A stretch of DNA of 64,000 nucleotides from Wenxinia marina DSM 24838 (GCF_000379485.1 NZ_KB902310.1:62001-126000); one strand, 5' to 3'; counted from the first letter of the stretch, positions 34,298 to 47,029 are shown. Notes: generated by a model not told the origin, from the letters alone. Numbers and translations are program-made.

Positions 34298-34355
34298 GGA
34301 CACCCGGGGGGCGGCGCCGGGCTCCTCTTGCGTCGGGCCGCCTCGGCGCCGCCAC

Positions 34356-36647
34356 TCACCCGTAATGCGCGACCGGGGTGCCGGCGAGGGCGCTGATGTT
34401 GAGCAGGCCGCGGGCGGTGATCGAGGGCGTCACGATGTGGGCGCGGTTGCCCATGCCCATCAGGATCGGCCCGACCTCCAGCCCGCCGCCGCGCATCTTG
34501 AGGATGTTGCGCACGCCCGAGGCCGCGTCGGTGTTGGCGAAGATCAGCGCGTTGGCGGCGCCCTTGAGGCGCGAGCCGGGGAAGATGCGCTCGCGCAGTT
34601 CCTCGTCGAGGGCGGCGTCGACGTGCATCTCGCCCTCGTAGGTGAAGTCGCGGGGGGCGGCGTCGAGGATCGCCAGCGCCTCGCGCATGCGCCGGCCGGT
34701 ACCGTGCTCGAGGTTGCCGAACTGCGAGTGCGAGCACAGCGCGATCTGCGGCTCCAGCCCGAAGCGGCGGACGTGGCGGGCGGCGCCGATCACCGTCTCG
34801 GCGATCTGCTGCGGCGTCGGCTCGGGGTGGATCTGGGTGTCGGCGATGAAGAGGGGGCCCTCCTCGTGGATCATCAGGCTGAGGGCGCCGACCGGGTGCA
34901 GCCCTCCGGTGCCGAGCACGGCGTCGACGTAGTTCAGGTGCCACAGATACTGGCCGAACGTGCCGCAGATCATCGATTCGGCCTCGTCCCGGTGGACCAT
35001 CACCGCCGCGATGGCCGTGGTGTTGGTGCGCATGATCGCGCGGGCAAGGTCGGGGGTGACGCCGCGGCGGGCCATGATGTGGTGGTAGGTCGACCAGTAT
35101 TCGCGGTAGCGCGGATCGTCCTCGGGGTTCACCAGCTGGAAATCGGTGCCGGGGCGGATTTTGAGGCCCGCCCGCTCGCACCGGGTGGCGATCACCTCGG
35201 GGCGGCCGATCAGGATCGGGCTGTCGGTCGTCTCCTCCATCATCGCCTGGGCGGCGCGCAGCACGCGCTCGTCCTCGCCTTCCGCGAAGACGATCCGCCG
35301 CTCGGCCGAGCGGGCGGCGTCGAAGACCGGGCGCATGATGAGGGCGGAGCGGAAGACCTGGCCGTCCAGCTTTTCCTTGTAGGCCTTGAGGTCCTCAATC
35401 GGGCGGGTGGCGACGCCGGTCTCCATCGCGGCGCGGGCGACGGCGGTGGCGACGACCCCCATGAGGCGGGGGTCGAACGGCTTGGGGATCAGGTAGTCGG
35501 CGCCGAAGGTCATCTGCTCGCCCTTGTAGGCGGCGGCGGCCTCGGCGCTGGTGGTGGCGCGGGCGAGGGCGGCGATGCCCTCGACGCAGGCGACCTTCAT
35601 CTCCTCGTTGATCGTGGTCGCGCCGGCATCCAGCGCGCCGCGGAAGATGAAGGGAAAGCACAGGACGTTGTTGACCTGGTTGGGATAGTCGCTGCGCCCG
35701 GTGGCGATGATCGCGTCTGGCTGCGCGGCGCGGGCCTCGTCCGGCATGATCTCGGGGTTGGGGTTGGCGAGGGCGAAGATGATCGGCCGGGGGGCCATCC
35801 GGGCCGCCATCTCGGCCGTCAGGACGCCGGGGCCGGAGAGGCCGAGGAAGAGGTCGGCGCCCTCGATCACGTCGATCAGCGCCTTCGGCTCGGTCCCTTG
35901 CGCGTAGGCCGCCTTCTGCGGCGTCATGTCCTCGGCCCGGCCCTGGTGGACCAGCCCGTGCAGGTCGCACAGGAACACGTTCTCGCGCCGCACCCCCAGC
36001 GTCAGCAGCATGTCGAGGCAGGCGATGCCGGCCGCGCCGCCGCCGGTGGAGACGACCTTGATGTCGGCCCAGTCCTTGCCGGCGACCCGCAGCGCGTTGG
36101 TCGCGGCGGCGCCGACGACGATGGCCGTGCCGTGCTGGTCGTCGTGGAACACGGGGATGTTCATCCGCTCGCGGCAGAGCTTCTCGACGATGAAGCAGTC
36201 GGGCGCCTTGATGTCCTCGAGGTTGATCGCGCCGAAGGTCGGCTCCAGGGCGCAGACGAGGTCGGCGAGGCGCTCGGGGTCGGACTCGGCCAATTCGATG
36301 TCGAAGCAGTCGATGCCGGCGAACTTCTTGAACAGGACCGCCTTGCCCTCCATCACCGGCTTGGAGGCCAGCGCGCCGATATTGCCGAGGCCGAGGACGG
36401 CGGTGCCGTTGGTGACGACGGCGACGAGGTTGCCGCGGGACGTGTAGTCGCGGGCGGTGTCGGGGTCGGCCTTGATCTCGAGGCACGCCTCGGCGACGCC
36501 GGGAGAGTAGGCGCGGGCGAGGTCGCGGCCGTTGGCGAGCGGCTTGGTCGCGCGGATCTCGAGCTTTCCGGGCCGCGGGTGGCGGTGGTAGTCGAGCGCC
36601 GCCTGGCGAAGCGCCTCGCGCGTGGTGTCGTGCGACGTGTCGGCCAA
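34356..36647 (-). CDS. maeB: NADP-dependent malic enzyme with C-terminal phosphotransacetylase-like domain
   Basis: The 763-residue protein oxidatively decarboxylates malate to pyruvate. The N-terminal half has [45 protein letters not shown] and an NADP Rossmann domain with [15 protein letters not shown]. The C-terminal half from about 430 ([30 protein letters not shown]) is a phosphotransacetylase-like regulatory domain, known in this family. The start appears to be TTG at 36647, with GGGAGGG upstream. The frame stays open far upstream, across the antisense of murD, but that part has no family match. It is divergent from murD. Confidence 0.94.
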   Translation of the reverse strand: MADTSHDTTREALRQAALDYHRHPRPGKLEIRATKPLANGRDLARAYSPGVAEACLEIKADPDTARDYTSRGNLVAVVTNGTAVLGLGNIGALASKPVMEGKAVLFKKFAGIDCFDIELAESDPERLADLVCALEPTFGAINLEDIKAPDCFIVEKLCRERMNIPVFHDDQHGTAIVVGAAATNALRVAGKDWADIKVVSTGGGAAGIACLDMLLTLGVRRENVFLCDLHGLVHQGRAEDMTPQKAAYAQGTEPKALIDVIEGADLFLGLSGPGVLTAEMAARMAPRPIIFALANPNPEIMPDEARAAQPDAIIATGRSDYPNQVNNVLCFPFIFRGALDAGATTINEEMKVACVEGIAALARATTSAEAAAAYKGEQMTFGADYLIPKPFDPRLMGVVATAVARAAMETGVATRPIEDLKAYKEKLDGQVFRSALIMRPVFDAARSAERRIVFAEGEDERVLRAAQAMMEETTDSPILIGRPEVIATRCERAGLKIRPGTDFQLVNPEDDPRYREYWSTYHHIMARRGVTPDLARAIMRTNTTAIAAVMVHRDEAESMICGTFGQYLWHLNYVDAVLGTGGLHPVGALSLMIHEEGPLFIADTQIHPEPTPQQIAETVIGAARHVRRFGLEPQIALCSHSQFGNLEHGTGRRMREALAILDAAPRDFTYEGEMHVDAALDEELRERIFPGSRLKGAANALIFANTDAASGVRNILKMRGGGLEVGPILMGMGNRAHIVTPSITARGLLNISALAGTPVAHYG

Positions 36648-36794
36648 GGTGGCGCCCTCCCTCTGGATGCCCTGCACTATGCCGGGTGGGCGGGGCGGGG
36701 CAAGCGGTCGCCCCGGCTGCCGCCGCGGGCGGCTTGAAACCGGGGGCGGAAGCGGGACAACTGCGGCCGCGCACATGGACGGGAGCGGACGGCG

Positions 36795-38198
36795 ATGATT
36801 CCAGTGAGCGGGTTCGAGGGGCAGACCGTGGCGCTGCTCGGCCTCGGCCGGTCGGGCCGGGCGACGGCGCGGGCGCTGAAGGCCGGCGGGGCGTATCCGG
36901 TGGCGTGGGACGACAGCGTGCCCGCCCGCGAGGCGGCGGAGGCCGAGGGGATCGAGCTGCGGGATCTGTCGCGGCAGGGCGCGCTGCACGGCGTCGCCTG
37001 CCTCGTCACCTCCCCCGGCATCCCGCACCTCCATCCCCGCCCGCACCCCGCCATCGCGGCGGCGCTGGAGCGGGGGATTCCGGTCGACAACGACATCGGC
37101 CTGTTCTTCCGCTCGTTCGGCTCTGCCGCGTTCGGGGAGTTCGACACGGTGCCGCGGGTGGTCGCCGTCACCGGCTCCAACGGCAAGTCCACCACGTCGG
37201 CGCTGATCCACCACGTCCTGACCGAGGCGGGGCGCCCGGCGCAGCTGGCCGGGAACATCGGGCGCGGGGTGTTCGACCTCGACCCCGCGCGGGACGGCGA
37301 GGTGATCGTGCTGGAGCTGTCGTCCTACCAGACCGAACTGGCGCGGGCGCTGACGCCGGACGTTGCGATCTTCACCAACCTCTCGCCCGACCACCTCGAC
37401 CGGCACGGCGGGCCGGGCGGCTACTTCGCCGCCAAGCGCCGGCTGTTCGCCGAGGGCGGGCCGGACCGCGCGGTGGTGGGCGTGGACGAGGTGGAGGGCC
37501 TGTTCCTCGCCGGGCAGCTGTCCGAGGGGCCGGCGGACGCGCGGGTGATCCGGGTGTCGGTGTCGCGCAGGCTGGAGGACGCGGCGTGGTCGGTCGTCGC
37601 GCGCAAGGGATGGCTGGCGGAGTGGCGGCACGGCCGGCAGGTCGCGTCGGTCGACCTGCGCGGGGTGAAGGGGCTGCCGGGCAGCCACAACCACCAGAAC
37701 GCCTGCGCCGCGTGGGCCGCGGCGCGGGCGCTGGGGCTGGGGCCGCGGGAGATCGAGCCGGGGCTGAATTCCTATCCCGGCCTGCCGCACCGCAGCCAGC
37801 TGATCGCCGAAGCGGGTGGCGTCGCTTACGTCAACGACAGCAAGGCGACGAACGTGGACGCCGCGGTGATGGCGCTGAAGGCATTCCCGCGCATCCGCTG
37901 GATCTGCGGCGGGCTGGAGAAGGAGGGCGGGCTGGACGCGCTGCTGCCGGCGGCGCAGGCGTCGGTCGCCCGGGCCTACGTGATCGGCCGCGAGGCCGAG
38001 GCGTTCGCCCGGCGGCTGGACGGCATCGACGCCGAGGTCTGCACCACGATGGACGCCGCGGTGGCGCAGGCGATGGCGGAGGCGCAGCCCGGCGAGACGG
38101 TGCTGCTGGCCCCGGCGGCGGCGAGCTTCGACCAGTACGACAACTTCGAGAAGCGGGGCGAGGATTTCGTCCGGGCGGTGACGTCCCGGCTCCGTTGA
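36795..38198 (+). CDS. murD: UDP-N-acetylmuramoyl-L-alanine--D-glutamate ligase
   Basis: The 467-residue cytoplasmic ligase adds D-Glu to UDP-MurNAc-Ala. The N-terminal [10 protein letters not shown] nucleotide-like fold is followed by the ATP loop TGSNGKST (about 126-133). Mur-ligase motifs are [34 protein letters not shown], and [15 protein letters not shown] in the C-terminal domain. It is the first dcw gene on this strand. The genes often found before it in proteobacteria (murE, murF, mraY) are not present; instead maeB diverges 147 bp upstream. Confidence 0.96.
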   Translation: MIPVSGFEGQTVALLGLGRSGRATARALKAGGAYPVAWDDSVPAREAAEAEGIELRDLSRQGALHGVACLVTSPGIPHLHPRPHPAIAAALERGIPVDNDIGLFFRSFGSAAFGEFDTVPRVVAVTGSNGKSTTSALIHHVLTEAGRPAQLAGNIGRGVFDLDPARDGEVIVLELSSYQTELARALTPDVAIFTNLSPDHLDRHGGPGGYFAAKRRLFAEGGPDRAVVGVDEVEGLFLAGQLSEGPADARVIRVSVSRRLEDAAWSVVARKGWLAEWRHGRQVASVDLRGVKGLPGSHNHQNACAAWAAARALGLGPREIEPGLNSYPGLPHRSQLIAEAGGVAYVNDSKATNVDAAVMALKAFPRIRWICGGLEKEGGLDALLPAAQASVARAYVIGREAEAFARRLDGIDAEVCTTMDAAVAQAMAEAQPGETVLLAPAAASFDQYDNFEKRGEDFVRAVTSRLR

Positions 38199-38258
38199 AG
38201 GGTGACGTCGGGGCAGTCGGCTGCTAGCCTCGCGATCCTCAAGCAAAGGAGCCTGCCG

Positions 38259-38621
38259 ATGCGCCTCACCGTCCTGTCCTTGCTCGCCCTCTTCGCCACG
38301 CCCGCCGCGGCGCAGGAGTGCCGGACGCTGCAGTTTCCCGAAGGATTCACCTCCGGCCAGGTCACGGGCGAGGCGTCGAGCGAGGTCACGGCCTGCTTCC
38401 TGCTCGTCGTCCCACCAGGCCAGAACATCTCGATCGATGTGGAAGGTCCGGGCATGGTCCATGCCATGCCGGGGCAATGGGACGCGATGGATCAGCGGAT
38501 GTTCCTCGGCGATTATCCCGGCCGCCCGAACCCCCTGCAGGTGAACGTCGCGCCCCTGATGCGGGCGCCGATGACGCCGTTCACGCTGACCGTGCGGTTC
38601 GAGCCGCCGGGCAACGGCTGA
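38259..38621 (+). CDS. Small secreted protein, tandem paralogue 1
   Basis: The 120-residue protein has a signal peptide (MRLTVLSLLALFATPAAAQE), then CRTLQFPEGFTSGQV and EVTACFLLVVPPGQNISIDV. It ends RAPMTPFTLTVRFEPPG. Two cysteines could pair. It is related to the next gene over its whole length (matching ACFL, Q-M, PFTL-V blocks). No family is recognised. It lies 60 nt after murD with AAAGGAG upstream, inside the division cluster. An envelope role is plausible but unproven. Confidence 0.75.
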   Translation: MRLTVLSLLALFATPAAAQECRTLQFPEGFTSGQVTGEASSEVTACFLLVVPPGQNISIDVEGPGMVHAMPGQWDAMDQRMFLGDYPGRPNPLQVNVAPLMRAPMTPFTLTVRFEPPGNG

Positions 38622-38721
38622 AGGGGCGCTGCGTGGGCGGGGCGCTTTTCCGCCGATCCACGGGCGCGGGGACGTGGCGGCGCTAGCTGCTTCCTCAACC
38701 GTATCCTTCCGAGGTGACCCC

Positions 38722-39129
38722 ATGTTCCGACCCCAACGACTGTCCATTGCCGCGCTCGTCGCGGCGAGCCTGTCCGGTCCCGCCTTCGCCCAGGAGGCGA
38801 CCGACGGGATTTCCGTGACCGCGGACGACCTCGTCTGCCAGGAGACGACCCTGCCGGCCGGGACCGCCGAGGCGCAGCTGGAAGGCATGGCCTCGGGCAG
38901 CGAGGCGGCCTGCTTCCTCATCACCTTCCCGGACGACACCGCGCTGACGGTGACGCTGGCGGAGGAGGAGGAGACGCTGGTGGAGGAGGAGATGACCGAG
39001 GAGGAGCTGGCGATGCAGATGCATCTCGGCATCTCGCCGGTGACGCCGACGCAGACCCGCGTCATCGTCGGCCAGATGGACGAGAGCGCGCCGATGGCGC
39101 CGTTCACGCTGAACGTCTCGGTCGAGTGA
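38722..39129 (+). CDS. Small secreted protein, tandem paralogue 2, with acidic insert
   Basis: The 135-residue protein has a signal peptide (FRPQRLSIAALVAASLSGPA). The mature part has LVCQETTLPAG, EAACFLITFPDDTALTVTLA and ends ESAPMAPFTLNVSVE. It aligns with the preceding gene but carries an acidic run, EEEETLVEEEMTEEELAMQM, in the middle. The pair probably arose by duplication between murD and ftsW. Function is unknown. A possible stem (39137-39144 with 39163-39170) follows the stop. Confidence 0.75.
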   Translation: MFRPQRLSIAALVAASLSGPAFAQEATDGISVTADDLVCQETTLPAGTAEAQLEGMASGSEAACFLITFPDDTALTVTLAEEEETLVEEEMTEEELAMQMHLGISPVTPTQTRVIVGQMDESAPMAPFTLNVSVE

Positions 39130-39265
39130 CCGGGGAGGTGCCGCACGGCGCACCGCCGCCGCGCGGCACCCCAACGCGGGGCTGGCGCGGCCGGTGACGA
39201 CGCGTTAGACTCGGGCCAGATCCGGGGACAACCCGGGCGTCAGTGGCAAACGAGCGGTACCAGAC

Positions 39266-40432
39266 ATGACCGAGATGGTGCACGGGGTCGCCCCCCTTGC
39301 GTCCGGCGATCCGGTCCTCCCCCGGTGGTGGCGGACGGTCGACAAGTGGACGATGTCCTGCATCCTGATGCTGTTCGCGATCGGGCTGCTGCTGGGGCTG
39401 GCCGCCTCGCCGCCGCTCGCCTCGCGCAACGGCCTCGACCCGTTCTACTACGTCAGCCGGCAGGCGTTCTTCGGCGGCGTCGCGCTCGCGATCATGCTGA
39501 TCGTCTCGATGATGAGCCCGGTGCTGGTGCGCCGCCTTGCCGTCCTCGGCTTTCTCGCCTCGTTCGCGGCGCTGGCGATGCTGCCGGTCCTCGGCACCGA
39601 TTTCGGCAAGGGGGCGGTGCGCTGGTACTCGCTCGGCTTCGCCTCGTTCCAGCCGTCGGAGTTCCTCAAGCCCGGCTTCGTCGTCGTCGCCGCGTGGCTG
39701 ATGGCCGCCAGCCAGGAGGTGGGCGGCCCGCCGGGCAAGACCTGGTCGTTCGGGCTGACGGTCATACTCGTCGCGCTGCTGGCGCTTCAGCCGGACTTCG
39801 GGCAGGCCGCGCTGGTGCTGTTCTCCTGGGGCGTGATGTACTTCGTCGCCGGGGCGCCGATGCTGCTGCTGATGATCCTCGCCGGGGTCGTCGTCTTCGT
39901 CGGCACCGTCGCCTACGAGAATTCCGAACACTTCGCCCGCCGCATCGACGGCTTCCTGTCGCCCGACGTCGATCCCACGACGCAGCTGGGCTACGCCACC
40001 AACGCGATCCGCGAGGGCGGGTTCTTCGGCGTCGGCGTCGGCGAGGGGCAGGTGAAGTGGTCGCTGCCGGACGCGCATACCGACTTCATCATCGCCGTCG
40101 CGGCCGAGGAATACGGGCTGATCTGCGTCGCCGTGATCATCGCCCTCTACGCGATGATCGTTGTGCGCTCGCTCCTGCGGCTGATGCGCGAGCGCGATCC
40201 GTTCATCCGCCTCGCCGGGACCGGCCTCGCCTGCGCCTTCGGCGTGCAGGCGATGATCAACATGGGCGTGGCGGTGCGCCTGCTGCCGGCCAAGGGGATG
40301 ACCCTGCCGTTCGTCAGCTACGGCGGCTCGTCGGTGATCGCGGGCGGCATCGCCGTCGGCATGCTGCTGGCCTTCACCCGGACCCGCCCGCAGGGCGAGA
40401 TCGGCGACATCCTGGGGCGGCGGGGCCGGTGA
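39266..40432 (+). CDS. ftsW: Peptidoglycan glycosyltransferase / lipid II polymerase FtsW
   Basis: The 388-residue SEDS-family membrane protein polymerises septal peptidoglycan with its partner PBP3/FtsI. About ten helices are predicted. Diagnostic SEDS segments are [54 protein letters not shown] and [16 protein letters not shown]. Length is normal. The ATG lies 137 nt after the small secreted paralogues, a gap that may hold a promoter. murG follows 115 nt later. Confidence 0.96.
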   Translation: MTEMVHGVAPLASGDPVLPRWWRTVDKWTMSCILMLFAIGLLLGLAASPPLASRNGLDPFYYVSRQAFFGGVALAIMLIVSMMSPVLVRRLAVLGFLASFAALAMLPVLGTDFGKGAVRWYSLGFASFQPSEFLKPGFVVVAAWLMAASQEVGGPPGKTWSFGLTVILVALLALQPDFGQAALVLFSWGVMYFVAGAPMLLLMILAGVVVFVGTVAYENSEHFARRIDGFLSPDVDPTTQLGYATNAIREGGFFGVGVGEGQVKWSLPDAHTDFIIAVAAEEYGLICVAVIIALYAMIVVRSLLRLMRERDPFIRLAGTGLACAFGVQAMINMGVAVRLLPAKGMTLPFVSYGGSSVIAGGIAVGMLLAFTRTRPQGEIGDILGRRGR

Positions 40433-40547
40433 GCCGGGCCAGCGCAGGGCGCGGCCGGATGCGGGCGCGTCAAGCCGCGGCGGCGCGCGGGCGGCGCGGT
40501 CGCGATGCGTATTTGAAGACATGCAATGGACAGGGCGGAGGCGCCGC

Positions 40548-41653
40548 ATGAGCGCGCCGCTCCTCGTCATCGCGGCCGGCGGCACCGGCGGACACATGTT
40601 CCCGGCCCAGGCGCTGGCCGAGACGATGCTGGCCCGGGGCTGGCGGGTCGCGCTGTCTACCGACGCGCGGGGCGCGCGCTACACGTCCGGCTTTCCGGAG
40701 GCGGTGGCGGTCGAGGTGATGTCCTCGGCCACCTTCGCGCGGGGCGGGATCCTCGCCAAGGCGGCGGTGGGCCCGCGGATCGCGGGCGGCGTGCTGCAGG
40801 CGGTGCGGCGGATGCGCGGCGACCGGCCCGCGGCGGTCGTCGGCTTCGGCGGCTATCCGGCGATCCCGGCCCTGGCGGCGGCGACGCTGCTGAAGGTGCC
40901 GCGCATGATCCACGAGCAGAACGGCGTCCTCGGCCGGGTGAACCAGCTGTTCGCCAAGCGCGTGGACGCCGTCGCCTGCGGCACCTGGCCGACCGAGCTG
41001 CCGGACGGCGTCGAGGGGGTCCACACCGGCAACCCCGTCCGCTCGGCCATCCGCGACAAGGAGGGCGCCAGCTACATCCCGCCCGGCGACTACCCGATGG
41101 AGATCCTCGTGACCGGGGGCAGCCAGGCGGCGCGCGTCCTGTCCGACGTCGTGCCGCCCGCCATCGCCGAGCTGCCGCGCGAGCTGCGCGTGCGCCTGCG
41201 GGTCAGCCACCAGGCCCGGCCCGAGGACGTGGAGCGGGTGGCGACCTACTACGACGAGCAGCTGGTCCAGGCGGACGTGCAGCCGTTCTTTCACGACATG
41301 CCGCGGCGGATCGCCGAGGCGCAGCTGGTGATCGCGCGGTCCGGCGCGTCGACCGTTGCAGATCTGACAGTCATCGGGCGGCCGGCGATCCTGGTCCCCC
41401 TTGCGTCCGCGATCCGGGACGAGCAGACGGCCAACGCCCGCGCCATGGTCGAGGCCGGCGCGGCGGTGCTGATGCCCGAGGCCCGGTTCGACGTGGTGCC
41501 CCTGTCCGGGGTGATCGCCGACATCCTCGGCGACCCGGACGGCGCGGCGCAGATGGCCCGCGCGGCACGATCCCTCGGGATTCCCGATGCGGCGGAACGG
41601 CTGGCCGGCCTTGTCGAAGGCCTCGCCGGCGGCGATAGACAGGAGACGGACCA

Positions 41654-41657
<4 letters not shown>
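40548..41657 (+). CDS. murG: UDP-GlcNAc--MurNAc-pentapeptide-lipid transferase MurG
   Basis: The 369-residue peripheral glycosyltransferase makes lipid II from lipid I. The glycine loop [17 protein letters not shown] lies at the very N-terminus. [11 protein letters not shown] and [12 protein letters not shown] are membrane-side blocks, and [11 protein letters not shown] with [13 protein letters not shown] form the UDP-GlcNAc site. The ATG at 40548 (GGAGG six bases before) is preferred over the in-frame ATG at 40521. Its stop overlaps the murC start (ATGA). Confidence 0.96.
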
Positions 41658-43078
<1,421 letters not shown>

Positions 43079-43158
43079 CGGACAGGGCAGGCGCGCGGCC
43101 CCTGCCTCGATTCCGCCGTAATCCGCGACAATGAGGGGCGGCGAAGGTGATTGTCCCC

Positions 43159-43413
43159 ATGTCGCTCCCCCTGTTCCTCGCCTGCCTGTGGGCCATCCTC
43201 GGGACCGTCACGGCGCTGCTGCCCGTCCGCAGGCAGATGATCCCCGGAAGCGTTCTCCTTCTGGTTGCGCCGATCCTGCTGATCTGGCTATCTGTCGCCC
43301 ATGGGTGGTGGATCGGAGGACTCGCCGTGGCAGCCTTCCTGTCGATGTTTCGCAGGCCGCTGGGCTATCTGATCGCGCGGGCGCGCGGGCAACGGCCGGA
43401 GCTGCCGCGATGA
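43159..43413 (+). CDS. DUF2484 family small membrane protein 1
   Basis: The 84-residue protein is three short hydrophobic helices (SLPLFLACLWAILGTVTALL; SVLLLVAPILLIWLSV; GWWIGGLAVAAFLSM) and a basic tail. It matches the DUF2484 family, which sits between murC and murB in Rhodobacterales. The molecular role is unknown; the fixed position suggests an envelope function. The ATG at 43159 is preferred over the upstream GTG (43147). The stop overlaps the next gene (ATGA). Confidence 0.85.
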   Translation: MSLPLFLACLWAILGTVTALLPVRRQMIPGSVLLLVAPILLIWLSVAHGWWIGGLAVAAFLSMFRRPLGYLIARARGQRPELPR

Positions 43414-43685
43414 ACGCGCCGCTGATGGCGGCGTGCCTGTGGTTCGTGCTGGCGCACGTCCTGGCGCTGATCCCGTCGAACGACCATCACTGGCGCCGGG
43501 CCTATTTCCTGATCGCGGTCGGCATCCCGATCCTGGGCTGGGTCACGGCGACGAGCGGGCCGGTACTCGGCCTCCTGGTCCTCGCGGCGGGGGCAAGCGT
43601 GCTGCGCTGGCCGCTGGTGCACCTCGCCCGCTGGGTCCGCCGCGGCCTGTCGCCGGACCGCGCCGAGAGCGTTCCCGGCGAGTGA
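43410..43685 (+). CDS. DUF2484 family small membrane protein 2
   Basis: The 91-residue protein is a paralogue of the previous gene. It has helices at about 5-20 (LMAACLWFVLAHVLALI), 32-50 and 55-70, then a basic, acidic-tailed C-terminus. The start codon overlaps the previous stop by 4 nt, so the two are co-translated, perhaps as partners. Function is unknown. Confidence 0.8.
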   Translation: MNAPLMAACLWFVLAHVLALIPSNDHHWRRAYFLIAVGIPILGWVTATSGPVLGLLVLAAGASVLRWPLVHLARWVRRGLSPDRAESVPGE

Positions 43686-43749
43686 CACCGTCGCAATCGT
43701 CGCGCGCGGCCGCGTTGACCCGGGCCGGCGGCGCTGCGACTGATCGGGC

Positions 43750-44031
43750 ATGACCTACATCCTTCCGATCCTCGCCCTCGCCCTCGGGCTGACCGGCGGC
43801 GCCCTCGTCGCGCGGCGCCGGGCGCTCGTCGTCCTCGGCGCGGCGCTCGTCGTCGATCTGCTCGTCTTCGTCGCGGCGCTCTGGTGGGGCAGCCTGCAGC
43901 CCGGATGGGACGGGATGGGCCTTGCCGGGTTCGCCTGGATGATCTGCCTGCCGGTCTTCTTCGGGCTGATCGTCGGCGGCGCGCTGGGCTGGCGCCGCCG
44001 CCGCAGGGCGGAGCGGATGCGGTTCCGGTGA
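43750..44031 (+). CDS. Small membrane protein between DUF2484 and murB
   Basis: The 93-residue protein has three hydrophobic helices ([59 protein letters not shown]) and a basic C-terminus ([12 protein letters not shown]). The topology is like its DUF2484 neighbours, but there is no clear sequence relation. Function is unknown. It lies 64 nt after the second DUF2484 gene and 85 nt before murB. Confidence 0.75.
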   Translation: MTYILPILALALGLTGGALVARRRALVVLGAALVVDLLVFVAALWWGSLQPGWDGMGLAGFAWMICLPVFFGLIVGGALGWRRRRRAERMRFR

Positions 44032-44116
44032 GCGGGAGGCGCTGTCCCGAGCGGTGGACGGCCCCCGGCGGCCACGCCCTCTTGCGCCGGCGCGGCCGAG
44101 CGGACAGGACAGGGCC

Positions 44117-45040
44117 ATGAGCGATCTTCCTCCCCTGCGCGGCACCGCCACCCCCGACCGGCCGCTGGCCGACCTCACCTGGATGCGCGTCGGCGGCCCG
44201 GCCGAGTGGCTGGTCCAGCCGGCGGACGAGGACGACCTCGCCGCGTTCCTCGCCGCGCTGCCGGCGGAAATGCCGCTGTTCCCGATGGGCGTCGGCTCCA
44301 ACCTCATCGTCCGCGACGGCGGGATCCGCGGCGTGGTCATAAGGCTCGGCCGCGGCTTCAACGGCATCCGGGTGGAGGAGGGCCGGGTGATCGCCGGCGC
44401 CGCCGCGCTCGACGCGCATGTGGCGCGGCGGGCGGCGGAGCAGGGGCGGGATCTGACCTTTTTGCGCACCATCCCCGGGGCCATCGGCGGCGCGGTGCGG
44501 ATGAACGCCGGCTGCTACGGCACCTACGTCGCCGACGTGCTGGAGAGCGTGCGCCTCGTCCGCCGCAACGGCACGGTCGAAACGCTGCCGGCCGACGCCT
44601 TGGCCTTGCGCTATCGCCAGAGCGACCTGCCCGAGGACGCGGTCGTCGTCGAGGCGACCTTCGCCGCCCCATCCGGCGATCCCGAAGATCTGGCCGCCCG
44701 GATGGAGGCGCAGCTGCGGAAGCGGGACGAGACGCAGCCGACGAAGGACCGCACCGCCGGCTCCACCTTCCGCAATCCGGCCGGCTTCTCCTCCACCGGC
44801 CGCGCCGACGACACGCACGAGCTTAAGGCGTGGAAGGTGATCGAGGATGCCGGGATGCGCGGCGCCCGGCGCGGCGGGGCGGTGATGAACGAGATGCACG
44901 CCAATTTCCTGACCAACGCCGGTGGCGCAACGGCCGCCGACCTCGAAGGTCTGGGCGAGGAGGTCCGGAAAAAGGTTTACGCGGACTCCGGCATAACGCT
45001 AGAATGGGAAATCATGCGGGTGGGCGAACCGCTCGCGTAA
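44117..45040 (+). CDS. murB: UDP-N-acetylenolpyruvoylglucosamine reductase
   Basis: The 307-residue FAD enzyme reduces the enolpyruvyl group to form UDP-MurNAc. [39 protein letters not shown] and [18 protein letters not shown] mark the FAD-binding and active regions. The Arg/Ser/Glu catalytic set includes GSTFRNPAG and a C-terminal [15 protein letters not shown]. This is the type without the extra C-terminal insert. The start MSDLPPLRG at 44117 was chosen by homology. The gene is followed after 112 nt by ddl. Confidence 0.96.
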   Translation: MSDLPPLRGTATPDRPLADLTWMRVGGPAEWLVQPADEDDLAAFLAALPAEMPLFPMGVGSNLIVRDGGIRGVVIRLGRGFNGIRVEEGRVIAGAAALDAHVARRAAEQGRDLTFLRTIPGAIGGAVRMNAGCYGTYVADVLESVRLVRRNGTVETLPADALALRYRQSDLPEDAVVVEATFAAPSGDPEDLAARMEAQLRKRDETQPTKDRTAGSTFRNPAGFSSTGRADDTHELKAWKVIEDAGMRGARRGGAVMNEMHANFLTNAGGATAADLEGLGEEVRKKVYADSGITLEWEIMRVGEPLA

Positions 45041-45152
45041 TTTCCTTCCGATAGCCGGGCGGCGCCTCGACAGGCCGGGGCGACGGCAAGAACCCGGGAT
45101 CGGAGTCCACGACGGACGCGAAGACGTCCGCGGGCGGTGAGGCAGGTTGACC

Positions 45153-46067
45153 ATGTCGGGCGGGGCAGGCCCCAGAATCGTTGTGCTGAAAGGCGGTCCG
45201 TCGGCCGAGCGCGAGGTGTCGCTCTCGTCCGGGACGGAGTGCGCCAAGGCGCTGCGCACCGCCGGCTTCGAGACGGTGGAGATCGACGCCGGCGTCGACC
45301 TGCCGGATCGCCTGGCCGAGGCGCGTCCCGACGTCGTCTTCAACGCGCTGCACGGCCGCTGGGGCGAGGATGGCTGCGTCCAGGGGCTGCTGGAATGGCT
45401 GCGCATCCCCTACACCCATTCCGGCGTCCTCGCCTCCGCCCTCGCGATGGACAAGGAGAAGACCAAGGCGGTCTACCGCCGCGAGGGCCTGCCGGTGGTC
45501 GAGAGCATCCTCGCCCCGCGAGAGGAGGTCGAGGCCGATCACGTGATGGCGCCGCCCTACGTGGTGAAGCCCTTCAACGAAGGATCCTCGGTCGGCGTCT
45601 ACATCGTCGCGGCGGGGTCGAACCGGCCGCCCGTCCTCGGCCCGCAGATGCCGGGGGTGGTGATGGTCGAGGCGTTCGCGCCGGGGCGCGAGCTGACCGT
45701 GGCGGTGCTGGGCGACCGGGCGCTTGCCGTGACCGACATCCTCACCGACGGCTGGTACGACTACTCGGCCAAGTACACCGTGGGCGGCAGCCGCCACGTC
45801 TGCCCCGCCGAACTGCCCGAGGAGATCGCCAACGCCTGCCTCGACTACGCGCTGCGGGCGCACCGGGCGCTGGGCTGCCGCGGCCTCAGCCGTACGGATT
45901 TCCGCTGGGACGAGGCGCAGGGATACGCCGGGCTGGTCGTGCTGGAGACGAACACCCAGCCCGGCATGACGCCCACCTCCCTCGCGCCGGAGCAGGCGCT
46001 GGCGGCGGGCATGGACTTTCCGGCGCTCTGCCGCTGGCTGGTGGAGGACGCGTCGTGCGATCGCTGA
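45153..46067 (+). CDS. ddl: D-alanine--D-alanine ligase
   Basis: The 304-residue ATP-grasp enzyme joins two D-Ala for the peptide stem. [18 protein letters not shown] opens the protein, followed by [19 protein letters not shown]. The ATP-grasp core is [16 protein letters not shown], and [11 protein letters not shown] with [14 protein letters not shown] carries metal ligands. An in-frame TTG two codons upstream was not used. Its end overlaps the ftsQ start by 13 nt. D-Ala is supplied by Alr (12.5 kb). Confidence 0.96.
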   Translation: MSGGAGPRIVVLKGGPSAEREVSLSSGTECAKALRTAGFETVEIDAGVDLPDRLAEARPDVVFNALHGRWGEDGCVQGLLEWLRIPYTHSGVLASALAMDKEKTKAVYRREGLPVVESILAPREEVEADHVMAPPYVVKPFNEGSSVGVYIVAAGSNRPPVLGPQMPGVVMVEAFAPGRELTVAVLGDRALAVTDILTDGWYDYSAKYTVGGSRHVCPAELPEEIANACLDYALRAHRALGCRGLSRTDFRWDEAQGYAGLVVLETNTQPGMTPTSLAPEQALAAGMDFPALCRWLVEDASCDR

Positions 46068-46966
46068 GCCTGCCGTTCCCGGCCCTGTCCTTCCGGCGCC
46101 GGCCCGACCCCGTCCCGGGCCCGCGCGATCCGGCGCCCAGCCGCTGGGGCTATCGCTACCAGCGGCTGATGCTGACGCCGCTGTTCCGGGCCACGGTGCG
46201 GGTCGGCCTGCCGGCCTTCGTCGTCGTCTTCGGCGCCGGCCTGTGGTTCGCGAACGAGGCGAACCGGGCGCTGGTGACCGACCGGATCGCCGCGGTGCGC
46301 GACCAGATGGAGAGCCGGCCGGAATTCATGGTCACGGGCCTCGACATCGACGGCGCCGACATCGCGCTGGCCGCCGCGATCTCGACCACGCTCGGCGATC
46401 TCGACGTGACCTTCCCGGTCTCGTCCTTCGACCTCGACCTCGAGGCGATCCGCGCCGGCGTCACCGACCTCACCGCGGTGAAGGACGCGGTCGTGCGGGT
46501 GCGGCCCGGCGGCACGCTGTCGATCGAGGTGAACCAGCGCCAGCCGGTCGCGATCTGGCGCCACATCGACGGGCTGCGCCTGCTGGACGCCGAGGGCGTG
46601 ATGACCGGCATGATCGTCTCGCGCACCGACCGGCCGGACCTGCCGCTCCTCGCCGGGGACGGCGCGCGGGCGGCGACGGCCGAGGGGATGGCGCTGATCG
46701 AGGCGGCGGCGCCGCTGGCCGAGCGGGTGCGCGGCCTCGTCCGGATGGGCGAGCGGCGCTGGGATCTGATGCTCGACCGCGACCAGCGCGTGCTGCTGCC
46801 GGAGGAGAACCCCGTGGCGGCGCTGGAGCGGCTGATCGCCCTCGACGACGCGCAGCCGTTCCTGGAGCGGGACATCAGCGTCATCGACCTGCGCAACCAG
46901 CAGCGGATCACGGTGCGGGCGGGGCCGATGGCGGCCGACGCGCTGCGGGCGTCGGACGAGCGGTAA
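46055..46966 (+). CDS. ftsQ: Cell division protein FtsQ
   Basis: The 303-residue bitopic protein links early and late divisome proteins. A cytoplasmic N-terminus rich in Pro/Arg is followed by one membrane helix (about 48-66, [17 protein letters not shown]). A POTRA domain ([12 protein letters not shown]) and the FtsQ beta domain ([32 protein letters not shown]) follow. The GTG at 46055 overlaps ddl by 13 nt; there is no better start. ftsA follows after 63 nt. Confidence 0.93.
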   Translation: MRSLSLPFPALSFRRRPDPVPGPRDPAPSRWGYRYQRLMLTPLFRATVRVGLPAFVVVFGAGLWFANEANRALVTDRIAAVRDQMESRPEFMVTGLDIDGADIALAAAISTTLGDLDVTFPVSSFDLDLEAIRAGVTDLTAVKDAVVRVRPGGTLSIEVNQRQPVAIWRHIDGLRLLDAEGVMTGMIVSRTDRPDLPLLAGDGARAATAEGMALIEAAAPLAERVRGLVRMGERRWDLMLDRDQRVLLPEENPVAALERLIALDDAQPFLERDISVIDLRNQQRITVRAGPMAADALRASDER

Positions 46967-47029
46967 GAGACGCGACACGACGACAAGAAGACAAGGCCAA
47001 CAAAAACAAAAGGCAGGCGGATACGGGCG

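Noticed and set aside
36648-39146. Very long minus-strand frame that extends maeB upstream across murD
   Set aside because: The extension is antisense to murD and the secreted paralogues and has shadow-type composition. A ribosome site and the malic-enzyme N-terminus define the start at 36647.
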